A program made the translations under genes and the position numbers. The notes beneath the pieces are model-generated. The model was not told the DNA's origin, ran no database searches, and was given only the letters and a program-made list of their open reading frames with translations. Positions 15,453 through 23,916 of a stretch of DNA of 64,000 bases are shown piece by piece. The DNA comes from Rickettsiales bacterium (GTDB taxonomy: Bacteria; Pseudomonadota; Alphaproteobacteria; G027485855). The stretch covers positions 62,001 through 126,000 of the forward strand of contig JAIXQD010000030.1 of the NCBI GenBank assembly GCA_027485855.1. Reading direction: 5' to 3'. Position 1 is the first letter of the stretch. Each line of letters opens with the position of its first letter.

Positions 15453-15569
15453 GCGCACGACCAGCCAGTAAGGGGCTGGTGTGGGGCCAATTCAGTAAGG
15501 CGCCAATAAGGGTTAATGTTGAGCTGTTTTAGCCGGCCATTTGCTTGGTGGCGGGGGCCAAGGCTTTTT

Positions 15570-15674
15570 ACCCAAGACGCTTTTTGCCCCAGATGTTTTT
15601 GCCCAAGGCGGTTTGGCCCAAGGCGGTTTGGCCCCAGATAGTTTGGCCCCAGATAGTTTGGCCCAGATAGTTTG
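15570..15674. repeat. 15-bp degenerate tandem array, about seven units
   Basis: Five clear units: gcccaaggcggtttg (15601-15615 and 15616-15630), gccccagatagtttg (15631-15645 and 15646-15660) and gcccagatagtttg (15661-15674). Two more decayed units precede them from about 15570. The subgroup pattern shows repeated rounds of local duplication. Being a multiple of 3 it keeps a frame open, but that 61-codon frame has no other sign of coding. Confidence 0.9.
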
Positions 15675-15696
15675 GCGGCTAGGCTTATTTTTCCGC

Positions 15697-15725
15697 TTGT
15701 GTTTATGTGGGCGCTGTTCTAAATA
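15697..15725 (+). promoter_or_regulatory. Possible tRNA-Ala promoter
   Basis: ttgtgt (15697-15702), a 17-nt spacer and taaata (15720-15725), with the tRNA starting 22 nt further on. Both boxes match the consensus only partly. Confidence 0.35.
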
Positions 15726-15747
15726 AGGCCACTAACCGTTTGGTGAC

Positions 15748-15823
15748 GGGGTCATAGCTCAGCTGGTAGAGCGCTACAATGGCATTGTAGAGGTCTGGGG
15801 TTCGACTCCCCATGGCTCCACCA
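15748..15823 (+). tRNA. tRNA-Ala (anticodon GGC)
   Basis: 76-nt cloverleaf. The acceptor arms ggggtca and tggctcc pair with a G3-U70 wobble, the identity element of alanine tRNA. The anticodon stem ctaca/tgtag encloses the loop atggcat, giving GGC at 34-36. The T arm tgggg-ttcgact-cccca is intact and CCA is encoded. This gene belongs with the neighbouring FYDLN gene and aroA in the conserved alphaproteobacterial order. I see no integrase or attachment-site repeat beside it. Confidence 0.97.
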
Positions 15824-15880
15824 AAATGGGGCTCCACTAAAATCGGTTGCCACCAAAATCAATATATATCTGCCCTCATT

Positions 15881-15910
15881 CATTCCAGAATCGGGCATTC
15901 CAGAATCGGG
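15881..15910. repeat. 15-bp tandem duplication
   Basis: cattccagaatcggg occurs twice back to back between tRNA-Ala and the deoxynucleoside kinase. The 15824-16116 gap otherwise holds only the next repeat; no gene was seen. Confidence 0.9.
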
Positions 15911-15993
15911 CCAAGCGATTGATTGTGCTGATATTCAGTACAATTTATTCGCTTTGACAACAAAAATGTGGTAATAGCTCCAGCGGCTTAGCC

Positions 15994-16024
15994 AGAACAG
16001 GGCCAAAACAGGGCCAAAACAGGC
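15994..16024. repeat. 11-bp tandem repeat, about three units
   Basis: agaacagggcc, aaaacagggcc and aaaacaggc follow one another, the same kind of short duplication as at 15881. Confidence 0.85.
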
Positions 16025-16116
16025 AGATTTCACTTATTTTGGCTCGCCATGCGCCCGAACACCCACAAGTAATAATGCCCGTTATCATTTGCAACATATA
16101 GGATAGGCACTCAGTT

Positions 16117-16728
16117 ATGTCGAATTTTAGGATTGAAATTATGGGCCCCATGGGGTGCGGCAAAACAACATTGGCAACAGCCTTTGCCGAGGCAGGCGCA
16201 GAGATGTGTTATGAAAAAGTGGAGCAAAACCCCTATCTTGGCAAATTCTACAGTAATCCGCCGAGATTTGCTTTTGAAAAAGACATGTTTTTCCTAATGG
16301 ATTTTATGCATCAGGCCAAAACATCCAACCAAGACACCACCCCGACCGTATTTGATTACTCCATGTGGGGAAGCGAGGCCTATATTGAAGCCGGCCCGCA
16401 AACAGCAGCAACGAAAGATATATGTCGCGCCGCCGCCAAGGCCGCGATCACGGAAATTGGTCATGCTGCTGTGGTGATATATCTTAACTGCTCGGCGGCA
16501 ACATTGGCAGAGCGTATTGCCGCCCGTGCGCGTTCCATTGAAGATGCTATTCCGGTCGAATACCTGCAAAAGCTGAAAATTGAAATGGATTGCCAGATCG
16601 CACAGGCTGAAAAATCGTGCAAAGTTCTGACGATTGACGTCGAAGCAGTTGACCTGCGCGATCCAGCCGTCAGCCGCGCATTTGTACAAAAGGCGCTATC
16701 GCTTTCAGGTCATGGGTTGAAAATTTAG
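16117..16728 (+). CDS. Deoxynucleoside kinase (dAK/dGK/dCK family)
   Basis: 203 residues with the P-loop GPMGCGKT (10-17), then EKVEQNPYLGKFYSNPPRFAF, the family motif where Glu and the NPYL..FY segment bind the deoxynucleoside. VFDYSMWGSEAY replaces the usual DRS motif region, and IYLNCSAATLAERIAARAR precedes the LID arginines. The family phosphorylates deoxynucleosides for salvage; the base preference cannot be read here. An ATG at 16117 fits. Together with the thymidylate-kinase-like gene at 3358 it hints at nucleoside scavenging. Confidence 0.85.
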   Translation: MSNFRIEIMGPMGCGKTTLATAFAEAGAEMCYEKVEQNPYLGKFYSNPPRFAFEKDMFFLMDFMHQAKTSNQDTTPTVFDYSMWGSEAYIEAGPQTAATKDICRAAAKAAITEIGHAAVVIYLNCSAATLAERIAARARSIEDAIPVEYLQKLKIEMDCQIAQAEKSCKVLTIDVEAVDLRDPAVSRAFVQKALSLSGHGLKI

Positions 16729-16913
16729 CACTAAGGCTCATCATTTAGCCCGTCTTGCGCGCATTATATAGGCGCTCTCTATTCGTGGGCCAAATAATCT
16801 TTGTGCAAAGGCCATGCCGTCAAAAAAAATATCGGCGCTTTTCAATCGGCATAATTGTTATTATCATGGGGCATTATTTTTTTGGTTTAACTATCGTTTT
16901 AGGAAAAAATTCT

Positions 16914-17282
16914 ATGAAAGCTCATTTTTACATATTAGCCGTTATGGCTTTGTTTGTGGCCCAGCTTATAACCATGCCGGCGCAAGCGGGAGTTATTAAT
17001 TATCGCGATGGTGAAGGTCAGTGGCAAACGACACGCTGCAAGCGCCCAACCCCGCCCACATTAGCCAGCGGCTCGGCCGAAAAATTAAACGAAAATATGA
17101 GCGCCTATAATGGCTTTGTGCAGGCGAGTGATGCCTATATCAAATGCCTTGCCGATGAGCGCAGCGCCGATTTATCGGGCATTACTAACATTATGAATGG
17201 CTCGCTCGATGCCGAGGCTGCGGCTCTGCAAGGTCATGCGGCACGTCTGTTAGCCGACATGCCGCAACAGCGCAGTAAATAG
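16914..17282 (+). CDS. Small secreted protein of unknown function
   Basis: 122 residues from the ATG at 16914 (AGGA upstream). A classic Sec signal peptide (MKAHFYILAVMALFVAQLI) ends at MPAQA, so the mature protein starts near GVINYRDG. The mature part has two Cys (TTRCKRP and YIKCLAD) that could form a disulfide, and a helical C-terminal half. No domain recognised. A terminator follows at 17311-17338. Confidence 0.7.
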   Translation: MKAHFYILAVMALFVAQLITMPAQAGVINYRDGEGQWQTTRCKRPTPPTLASGSAEKLNENMSAYNGFVQASDAYIKCLADERSADLSGITNIMNGSLDAEAAALQGHAARLLADMPQQRSK

Positions 17283-17310
17283 AGCCCCCTACTTTATTTG
17301 GTGCTTAAAT

Positions 17311-17338
17311 CGGGTTATTTCTTAACCCGCTATTTTTT
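17311..17338 (+). terminator. Rho-independent terminator of the secreted-protein gene
   Basis: cgggtta (17311-17317) pairs with taacccg (17323-17329), a 7-bp stem with a 5-nt loop, followed by ctatttttt on the plus strand. It overlaps the end of ydbL, which is convergent. Confidence 0.75.
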
Positions 17339-17692
17339 AACCCATTGGCCAGAACGGCTCATGATATATTGGCCAGCAGGCGTGCGCCCAATGAGCTCTT
17401 GTCCCGCCACGGTTTGAATCTGTTCTAGCGGCACGCCTTGTTTTTGCGCCATCTGCTGGTAGGTTGCAAGCCGTCCGGCATTGGTGCTGCCCACAAGCTG
17501 GCTCAGTGCGGCATCGTTCGTCACGGCCCCCACCAAGCCATCTGGGCGCTCACCCACCAAGCCTTGTGCTTTGGCGGCAAATAAATCCATCGCCATGGCG
17601 CTATTGCTGGTGCTGACTGCAAGGCCCAAGCTGAGTGCAAAAGTTAAAAACAAAGTGAGAAGGAATTTTTTCCAAATAAAAAATTTTGTCAT
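17330..17692 (-). CDS. ydbL: YdbL-family periplasmic protein (DUF1318)
   Basis: 120 residues with a signal peptide ending near NSAMA. AKAQGLVGERPDGLVGAV is the DUF1318 hallmark, followed by NAGRLATYQQMAQKQGV and AGQELIGRTPAGQYIM. Third gene of ydbH-ynbE-ydbL, the same order as in E. coli. There YdbL has been linked to assembly or control of the YdbH-YnbE lipid bridge; the same is inferred here. Confidence 0.88.
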   Translation of the reverse strand: MTKFFIWKKFLLTLFLTFALSLGLAVSTSNSAMAMDLFAAKAQGLVGERPDGLVGAVTNDAALSQLVGSTNAGRLATYQQMAQKQGVPLEQIQTVAGQELIGRTPAGQYIMSRSGQWVKK

Positions 17693-17703
17693 GGGGGCTC
17701 CTA

Positions 17704-17937
17704 TTATTTTTTCTGACCAACAGTGGCGGGCGGCAGGCCAAACAAAGCGGGGTTGGCTTTAAAGCTTTGCTCTAGCTCACGCTCGACTTTGACGCGCACT
17801 TCTTGCTCAATTTTGATATTGAGGTTTATTTCAATGGGTTTATCGGGCGCTTCCAGCTTTACGGTGGGCGCACAGCCTGCCGCCAGCAAAATCGCTAAAA
17901 CACATAATGGGGTGAGGGCGGGTGATTTGTTTATCAT
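17704..17937 (-). CDS. ynbE: YnbE-family outer-membrane lipoprotein
   Basis: 77 residues with a lipobox (AILLAAGC; lipidated Cys about residue 22). CAPTVKLEAPDKPIEINLNI then KIEQEVRVKV is the conserved YnbE signature. In E. coli YnbE multimerises and docks on the C-terminus of YdbH to complete a bridge for phospholipids between the membranes. It lies between ydbL (11 nt) and ydbH (20 nt). Confidence 0.9.
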   Translation of the reverse strand: MINKSPALTPLCVLAILLAAGCAPTVKLEAPDKPIEINLNIKIEQEVRVKVERELEQSFKANPALFGLPPATVGQKK

Positions 17938-17957
17938 GCTTTTACTCTCGCAGATAA

Positions 17958-19340
17958 TTATGGCGATTCTGTGGTGTCGCCAGAATTACCATCAGCACTA
18001 TTAGGGGCAAAGTTTTTGATGAGTGGGGCTATGGGCCCTGTGACCGACAAATTAAAATGAATCGGCTGCTGGCCAAACAGCGCCTCATTATGGCCTTTTA
18101 GCGCTAATTGTGCCGATATTTCGCCCAAAGGCGCGCCGCTTAAATTTAGCGCCATGCTGCTTAAAGCAAAATTTTGCAACGCTTGCCGCACTATCTGCAT
18201 TTGTGTGGCTTCACCCGCCAAGGCCGCGGGGTATTTTTTGGGGTTATATTGAATGGTGCCTTGGCCAGAGCTTAGCATAGCGCCCTTGCCAATGCGCCAT
18301 TGCGCCTCTTGCCACAAAAGCGGCACTTGCCCTGATAATGTGCCGCTCATGCTTAGCCCATCAATGGCCAGCAGCTGCGCTAATTGACCTAAATCAATTT
18401 TATGCAGCTCTAAGTTTATTGGCGCATCAAGCATGGTGCTCGATAGCGCCAGCGGCGCTATCGACCAGCGGCCACCCGCAATACTGCCATTGATATTTTG
18501 CAGCATGGCGGGCGCACCAAGCTGCAACAGCGCCTCGGCGGGGTATTTATCAAGCTTGGCGTGCAGCTGATAAGTTTGTGCCGATTTTTGCGTGGCATTA
18601 ATGCTTAAACTTTTTTCAAGCCATTGTGCGGCCAACAGCCCTTGTTGCTTATGCCATTTTAGGGTGATGTTTTGTAGCGACACCTCATTGCGGGCGATAT
18701 ATTTTGCGCTAAGGTCTATGGCAGGTTCGCTCTTGCTGCGCAGCACCACCTCGCCATTAAGCGCCTCGATATCGAGGCCAGCAAAAAGTGACAGCGCTTG
18801 CGGGGTTAGTTTGAGCTCATATTGCGTGGCATCAACCCAATCGGCGCTGATATCAATTTTGCCACTCATAAGTCCGCCGGCGCTGGTGGGTGCGCTGAGT
18901 GTGAGCTGCAACAGGCGCGTATTGGCCGTGGGCGCGCTCAGGCTTAGTTTAAAAGTAACCGTGCTTTCGGCCATAAGGCCGTTCATCGCCACCTGCACTT
19001 CGCCGCTGAGATTAATTTTGCGTGCAGGCAGGCTGCTGGCCACGGGCAGGGTAAAAGTGGCGCTGCTCTTGTGGCTTTGGTGATTATAGTGTGCCAGCCA
19101 AATCTCGGGCTGTAATTGCGCTTGTAGTTGCATATTTTTTAATTCTATCTCACCCTCTGGCCCAAGGCTGAGCTGGCCAATATTTTTAAGCACAAGCGGC
19201 GTGCCGTGTAATTGAGCATTGGTATAATGCGCCAGTAACTTTGGTGCAAATTTTGGCACAGCCCACCAGCCAGCGACAGCCAGCAGCAGCAATGCCAGCA
19301 CAATAAGCAACGCAATTATGGGGGCGGATTTTTTTCTCAC
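17958..19340 (-). CDS. ydbH: YdbH-like AsmA-type intermembrane lipid-transport protein (short form)
   Basis: 460 residues: one N-terminal membrane helix (IIALLIVLALLLLAVAGWWA) and then a long periplasmic region of repeating beta-strand segments (LDAPINLELHKIDLGQLAQL, DGLSMSGTLSGQVPLLW). The C-terminal pattern LKGHNEALFGQQPIHFNLSV then TGPIAPLI matches the YdbH end. E. coli YdbH is about 880 residues, so this is roughly half-length with no sign of a frameshift. The following ynbE and ydbL support the assignment. Its start overlaps the GGDEF gene stop by 4 nt, so they are coupled. Confidence 0.8.
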   Translation of the reverse strand: MRKKSAPIIALLIVLALLLLAVAGWWAVPKFAPKLLAHYTNAQLHGTPLVLKNIGQLSLGPEGEIELKNMQLQAQLQPEIWLAHYNHQSHKSSATFTLPVASSLPARKINLSGEVQVAMNGLMAESTVTFKLSLSAPTANTRLLQLTLSAPTSAGGLMSGKIDISADWVDATQYELKLTPQALSLFAGLDIEALNGEVVLRSKSEPAIDLSAKYIARNEVSLQNITLKWHKQQGLLAAQWLEKSLSINATQKSAQTYQLHAKLDKYPAEALLQLGAPAMLQNINGSIAGGRWSIAPLALSSTMLDAPINLELHKIDLGQLAQLLAIDGLSMSGTLSGQVPLLWQEAQWRIGKGAMLSSGQGTIQYNPKKYPAALAGEATQMQIVRQALQNFALSSMALNLSGAPLGEISAQLALKGHNEALFGQQPIHFNLSVTGPIAPLIKNFAPNSADGNSGDTTESP

Positions 19341-20230
19341 TCGGCCACAATGATGCGGTTGCGCCCCGTTTGTTTGGCGCGATAAAGGGCCGTGTCGGCG
19401 GCTTTCAGCAGCGCATCCACATCTTTATGGTTGGCGCAATCAGTCAGACCAAAAGACGCGGTAAACGCCAAGGTTTGCCCATTGGGTAAGGTCAGGCGAT
19501 TTTCCATCAGCGCCAGCCTGATGCGCTCTACGGCTTTGCGCGCTTCAGTAAGCGGGGTTTGCTTGAGCAGCAGCAAGAACTCCTCGCCACCAAGGCGGTA
19601 GGCTTCGTCCATGCCGCGCAGCTGTTTGCCAATGCAGGCCGCAGCGGCCGCCAGCACCCGATCGCCCATATCATGGCCGTGTGTATCATTGATAAGCTTG
19701 AAGCGGTCAAGATCAAGAATGGCAATGCAAAAAACCTGTTGGTTGCGCTCAAAGCGTTGTAATTCGCGGGCGAGTTCTTCCATAAGGCCGGTGCGGGTGC
19801 GCAAGCCGGTGAGCGGGTCAAGGCCCGATGCGGCCACATTAAAAGCGCGCTCATAACGGCGCAGCGCCCTGATAAGTTCGCTAAATTTTTCTAATACGGC
19901 GTCAAAGTCCTTGGCGGCGGGCGGTGCGCCCTCGGGTGCTTTAAGCGCCACAATGCGGGCCAGCGTGTGTAATTGGTCGTGCAGCACAGCCATTTTATCA
20001 ATGGCCGCCTGGTCGGCTTTTTGGTTTTGACTGACTTGCCGAAACCACGCACTAAAACTTTGCGGTGGTTGTGGCAATTGCTCGGCTTTGCGCGGCGTTG
20101 TGGCATGCACGGCAATTTTAAGCCAGGCCAGCAGCCAATCCATTTGCTCATCGATAATGCGGGCGAGGGCGGCTTGCTGCTGGCTTTGCAGCAGATGCTC
20201 TTTTTGCGTGTTGCTGGTTTTTTGTGTCAC
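19337..20230 (-). CDS. Diguanylate cyclase (GGDEF) with a CZB-like N-terminal helical domain
   Basis: Makes cyclic di-GMP from GTP. 297 residues: GGEEF active site at 214-218 with the inhibitory RxxD site (RGMD, 205-208) exactly 5 residues before it, plus ILDLDRFKLINDTHGHDMGD for metal and nucleotide binding. The N-terminal ~125 residues form a helix bundle. HDQLH (84-88) and the FSAWF segment recall the zinc-sensing CZB domain of E. coli DgcZ, but the expected Cys ligand is missing, so this link is tentative. Cytosolic, no membrane helix. It starts 3 nt after tgt's stop on the other side and is coupled to ydbH. Confidence 0.93.
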   Translation of the reverse strand: MTQKTSNTQKEHLLQSQQQAALARIIDEQMDWLLAWLKIAVHATTPRKAEQLPQPPQSFSAWFRQVSQNQKADQAAIDKMAVLHDQLHTLARIVALKAPEGAPPAAKDFDAVLEKFSELIRALRRYERAFNVAASGLDPLTGLRTRTGLMEELARELQRFERNQQVFCIAILDLDRFKLINDTHGHDMGDRVLAAAAACIGKQLRGMDEAYRLGGEEFLLLLKQTPLTEARKAVERIRLALMENRLTLPNGQTLAFTASFGLTDCANHKDVDALLKAADTALYRAKQTGRNRIIVAE

Positions 20231-20233
20231 GCC

Positions 20234-21619
<1,386 letters not shown>

Positions 21620-21913
21620 TTAAGCAGCTGTGCGTGCTTTAGCGGCTTCGACTTGCTTTTTAAGTTTGCGCGTTGCGGGCGTGAGTTCGGCCGCTTTTGC
21701 TTCAAGCAAAAAGCTATCAAGGCCACCGCGATGCTCAACGGTGCGCAAGCCGTTGGGCGTAAGACGCAAGCGCACCATGCGGTTCAGCAAAGCTGAGGGC
21801 ATAGCGGTTGCTTGCAAATTGGGCTGCCAGCGGCGACGGCTTTTATTATTGGCGTGGCTGACTTTGTTGCCAAATTGATTTTTCTTGCCGGTAATATCGC
21901 AAATGCGTGCCAT
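21620..21913 (-). CDS. rpmB: 50S ribosomal protein L28
   Basis: 97 residues starting [11 protein letters not shown], with [38 protein letters not shown] and a basic C-terminal helix; typical for alphaproteobacterial L28. Monocistronic: own promoter at 21949-21978 and own terminator at 21566-21599. Confidence 0.97.
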   Translation of the reverse strand: MARICDITGKKNQFGNKVSHANNKSRRRWQPNLQATAMPSALLNRMVRLRLTPNGLRTVEHRGGLDSFLLEAKAAELTPATRKLKKQVEAAKARTAA

Positions 21914-21948
21914 AAAACACCTAATCAGAAGTGGTTAAACGAAGCGGT

Positions 21949-21978
21949 TTTATAGGCGAGGGCGGGCACACTCGTCAA
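21949..21978 (-). promoter_or_regulatory. Sigma-70-type promoter of rpmB
   Basis: On the minus strand TTGACG (21973-21978) and TATAAA (21949-21954) are separated by 18 nt; transcription would start about 30 nt before the rpmB ATG. Confidence 0.65.
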
Positions 21979-22080
21979 GCAAAAAGGGGTAAGTTAAAAC
22001 AGCTGGCAAAAAGCCAGCAAGCAAAGCTAATTAGCTAAAAATGCTCTATTGCCGCATGAAACGCCTTTAAGGCGATATTG

Positions 22081-22647
22081 TTAGCGTCTAAAGGGCCGAA
22101 TGGTAACGCAATAGCCGGGCGGCACTCTATCGCCCGGGCGGCGCACATTTTCGGTTGGGGCTTCATCATAGCAGCGGCTGACTGGGCCAAAATCGGGCGG
22201 GGCCACACCTGGAATGCCACGGACAAAATCATTGCCATAAACGCCGCGCTGGTTATCGCCCGTATAATCGACGTCGCAGACAATTTCCTGATTATAATCA
22301 TAGTTATAGAGCACCCCGCCACCAATGCCACGGCGCACCGGATAGACATTGGTGCGGGTCATAAGGGCCCAGCAGCCAGTATCGCCTAAACGCACCCGAT
22401 AACGATCGGCACCAGGCGGCGGGCGGTTATCAACTGTGCCAATGATGGTAAAGCTTTTAAAGGCATCGCTGGCGTAATCGATATTGCCTTGCAGCCAACG
22501 GCCATTCATGGAGGGGCCAACCAGCCTTGTGCCACTGCTGTTAACCGCGGCGCCCTCAGATGTGGTAGTGCAAGCACTGGTAAAACCACCCATAAGCGCT
22601 ACCGCACCAAGGGCTAAAGCACGGGTTTCTTTGGGCAATTTTATCAT
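22081..22647 (-). CDS. Putative lipoprotein of unknown function
   Basis: 188 residues. The N-terminus has a signal-like helix ending in GGFTSAC, an imperfect lipobox, then CTTTSEG. The mature part has four more Cys (GCWALM, IVCDVD, SRCYDE, GYCVTI) and is Gly/Arg/Pro-rich towards its end (RRPGDRVPPGYCVTIRPFRR). It is probably beta-rich and disulfide-bonded in the periplasm. No family recognised. It lies near the dot genes but has its own upstream gap, so a link to them is open. Confidence 0.65.
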   Translation of the reverse strand: MIKLPKETRALALGAVALMGGFTSACTTTSEGAAVNSSGTRLVGPSMNGRWLQGNIDYASDAFKSFTIIGTVDNRPPPGADRYRVRLGDTGCWALMTRTNVYPVRRGIGGGVLYNYDYNQEIVCDVDYTGDNQRGVYGNDFVRGIPGVAPPDFGPVSRCYDEAPTENVRRPGDRVPPGYCVTIRPFRR

Positions 22648-22772
22648 ATTGAGGCTCCATTTTTATTGGGCTGAGTTATTCGCTCTCATAATATAACGAT
22701 AGCAAAATAGTTGCGCCATAAAAATTTGCCGATAAATAATATGTGGGGCAGGTGCAGGTTGGCGCAGAGCAT

Positions 22773-22806
22773 AAAAAAACCCCCAAAAAATTGCTTTTTT
22801 GGGGGT
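22773..22806 (-). terminator. Strong rho-independent terminator
   Basis: acccccaaaaaa (22779-22790) pairs perfectly with ttttttgggggt (22795-22806) around ttgc. On the minus strand the stem is followed by TTTTTTT (22773-22779). It ends the gene at 22826-23308. Confidence 0.9.
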
Positions 22807-22825
22807 GGGGGGATAAGGCTAAAGA

Positions 22826-23308
22826 CTAGAATTTAAGTCTATACTCTATGCCGCGCCCGCCAATGCGCCATTGGCCGCCGGCAGAGTCGGTATAAAGATT
22901 GCGGCGGCTATCAACCCAATCACGGGCGGTGTTGGTGGCATCGCCATAGCGCTGCTCAAGCTCGGGGTCGGTGCCAAAACGCAGATTGCCTTCGTTGTCA
23001 AAGCGTGAGGCACGACGCAGCGCCTCTTGCCGCTGGATAGTGCGTTCGGCGGCCTCTTGTTCTTGCCGATGAGCTTCCCATGAGGGGGGCTCGTTATGCG
23101 GGTCAGGAATATTGCTGCCATCTGCGGTGTAAGGCGGAGGGCCTAAAAACAAAATGTCGGCTGTGGGCATGGAGTCGCGCTGGGGCATGGTCACAGCGGC
23201 AGTTTGTGCATGGGCAGCGCTGGTGCCACCGATGAGCGCGGCAGTTGCGGCGGCTGTGGCGAGGGCCGCTGCTTTTAACACGGTATATTGATTGGGCTTG
23301 CGTGCCAT
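22826..23308 (-). CDS. Exported protein of unknown function
   Basis: 160 residues from the ATG at 23308 (MARKPNQYTVLKAAAL), preferred over a GTG at 23326 because AAGGA lies about 8 nt upstream. The signal peptide ends at SAAHA. The mature protein is polar and charged (RQEQEAAERTIQRQEALRRA), with a final QWRIGGRGIEYRLKF that has the look of a C-terminal beta-strand. No family recognised. Monocistronic, with a strong terminator. Confidence 0.7.
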   Translation of the reverse strand: MARKPNQYTVLKAAALATAAATAALIGGTSAAHAQTAAVTMPQRDSMPTADILFLGPPPYTADGSNIPDPHNEPPSWEAHRQEQEAAERTIQRQEALRRASRFDNEGNLRFGTDPELEQRYGDATNTARDWVDSRRNLYTDSAGGQWRIGGRGIEYRLKF

Positions 23309-23492
23309 GATGATGTCCTTTTTCACTCGTTTTTTTCTGGGGTCTAAAACAGGCCCATTTGCCGAGTGTGACTATCGGCACGGTTTGGCGCAATAGTTTC
23401 AAAAGAATTAACGTATTTTAGCAATAAAATAACGCCGCACTGCAACATAGACGAGATTGCATCGACAAGAGGGCGCTTGTTGGTGATGGGCT

Positions 23493-23534
23493 TAATTAAA
23501 GGCGGCCCAATTAAAGGTGGCCTAATTAAAGGCG
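23493..23534. repeat. 15-bp tandem repeat, about three units
   Basis: taattaaaggcggcc (23493-23507), caattaaaggtggcc (23508-23522) and taattaaaggcg (23523-23534). The last unit covers the stop codon of the gene ending at 23526. Confidence 0.88.
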
Positions 23535-23813
23535 AATAGCTTCGTAACTGCGAATAAGCTGCCCGCGAAACTGGCCTTGCCCGCGCTCACCCACTAACAG
23601 CTTTTGGGCGCTGGCCAGTTTTTGCTGCAGACTTTGCGGCAAATTATGTAGTTCGGCCATGCGGCCATCGGGGTAGTGCAAAAATAATGATGCACCATCC
23701 AGCGTAAATTTTACCGCAGGACTGGGTAGGCGCTGATCAGGAATGGCCAGCAATAACTCGCCACGGCTGTTTTCGATAAGGTCGTAAACTTCAATATCAA
23801 TACTGATGCTCAT
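23526..23813 (-). CDS. Small soluble protein of unknown function
   Basis: 95 residues from the ATG at 23813 (MSISIDIEVYDLIENSRGEL); the frame also runs upstream to 23855 but through repeat sequence. The pattern VKFTLDGASLFLHYPDGRMA suggests beta strands, followed by a helix (LPQSLQQKLASAQKLLV). No signal peptide. It lies 100 nt downstream of dotL on the same strand, so it could be the last gene of the dot transcript, or unrelated. Confidence 0.55.
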   Translation of the reverse strand: MSISIDIEVYDLIENSRGELLLAIPDQRLPSPAVKFTLDGASLFLHYPDGRMAELHNLPQSLQQKLASAQKLLVGERGQGQFRGQLIRSYEAIRL

Positions 23814-23839
23814 GACTAAAGTTAAAACAGGCGCCCGCG

Positions 23840-23916
23840 GCTTGTAAAGCCGCAATTAGGTTTTCAGGGCTTGTAAAGCCGCAATTACTTTTTCTGGGCT
23901 TGTAAAGCCGCAATTA
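23840..23916. repeat. 29-bp direct repeats, three units, each with a small hairpin
   Basis: The 19-nt core gcttgtaaagccgcaatta occurs at 23840-23858, 23869-23887 and 23898-23916, separated by 10 similar nucleotides. Within each core ggctt-gta-aagcc can fold; in the first copy this extends to a 7-bp stem (23838-23854). The third copy contains the dotL stop codon. The array may help end dotL transcription. Confidence 0.9.

Noticed and set aside
15460-15480. Hairpin accagcc/ggctggt after the FYDLN gene as a terminator
   Set aside because: A 7-bp stem exists but no T-run follows on either strand.
15541-15726. 61-codon open frame upstream of tRNA-Ala
   Set aside because: It is an open frame of the 15-bp repeat array; no ribosome-binding site and no protein-like composition outside the repeat.
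15748-15910. tRNA-Ala as an integration site of a mobile island
   Set aside because: No integrase and no repeat of the tRNA 3' end were seen; the tRNA sits in its usual alphaproteobacterial neighbourhood.
15945-16163. 72-codon minus-strand frame beside the deoxynucleoside kinase
   Set aside because: It overlaps the start of the well-supported kinase on the other strand and its sequence has no recognisable features.
22700-22730. Sigma-54-like TGGCGC...TTGC in front of the lipoprotein gene at 22647
   Set aside because: The distance between the GG and GC elements is two nucleotides too long, so it cannot work as an RpoN promoter.
23840-23916. Three regularly spaced repeats resembling a tiny CRISPR array
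   Set aside because: The 10-nt spacers are themselves similar, the units are only 29 bp apart, the last one overlaps the dotL stop, and no cas gene is present.
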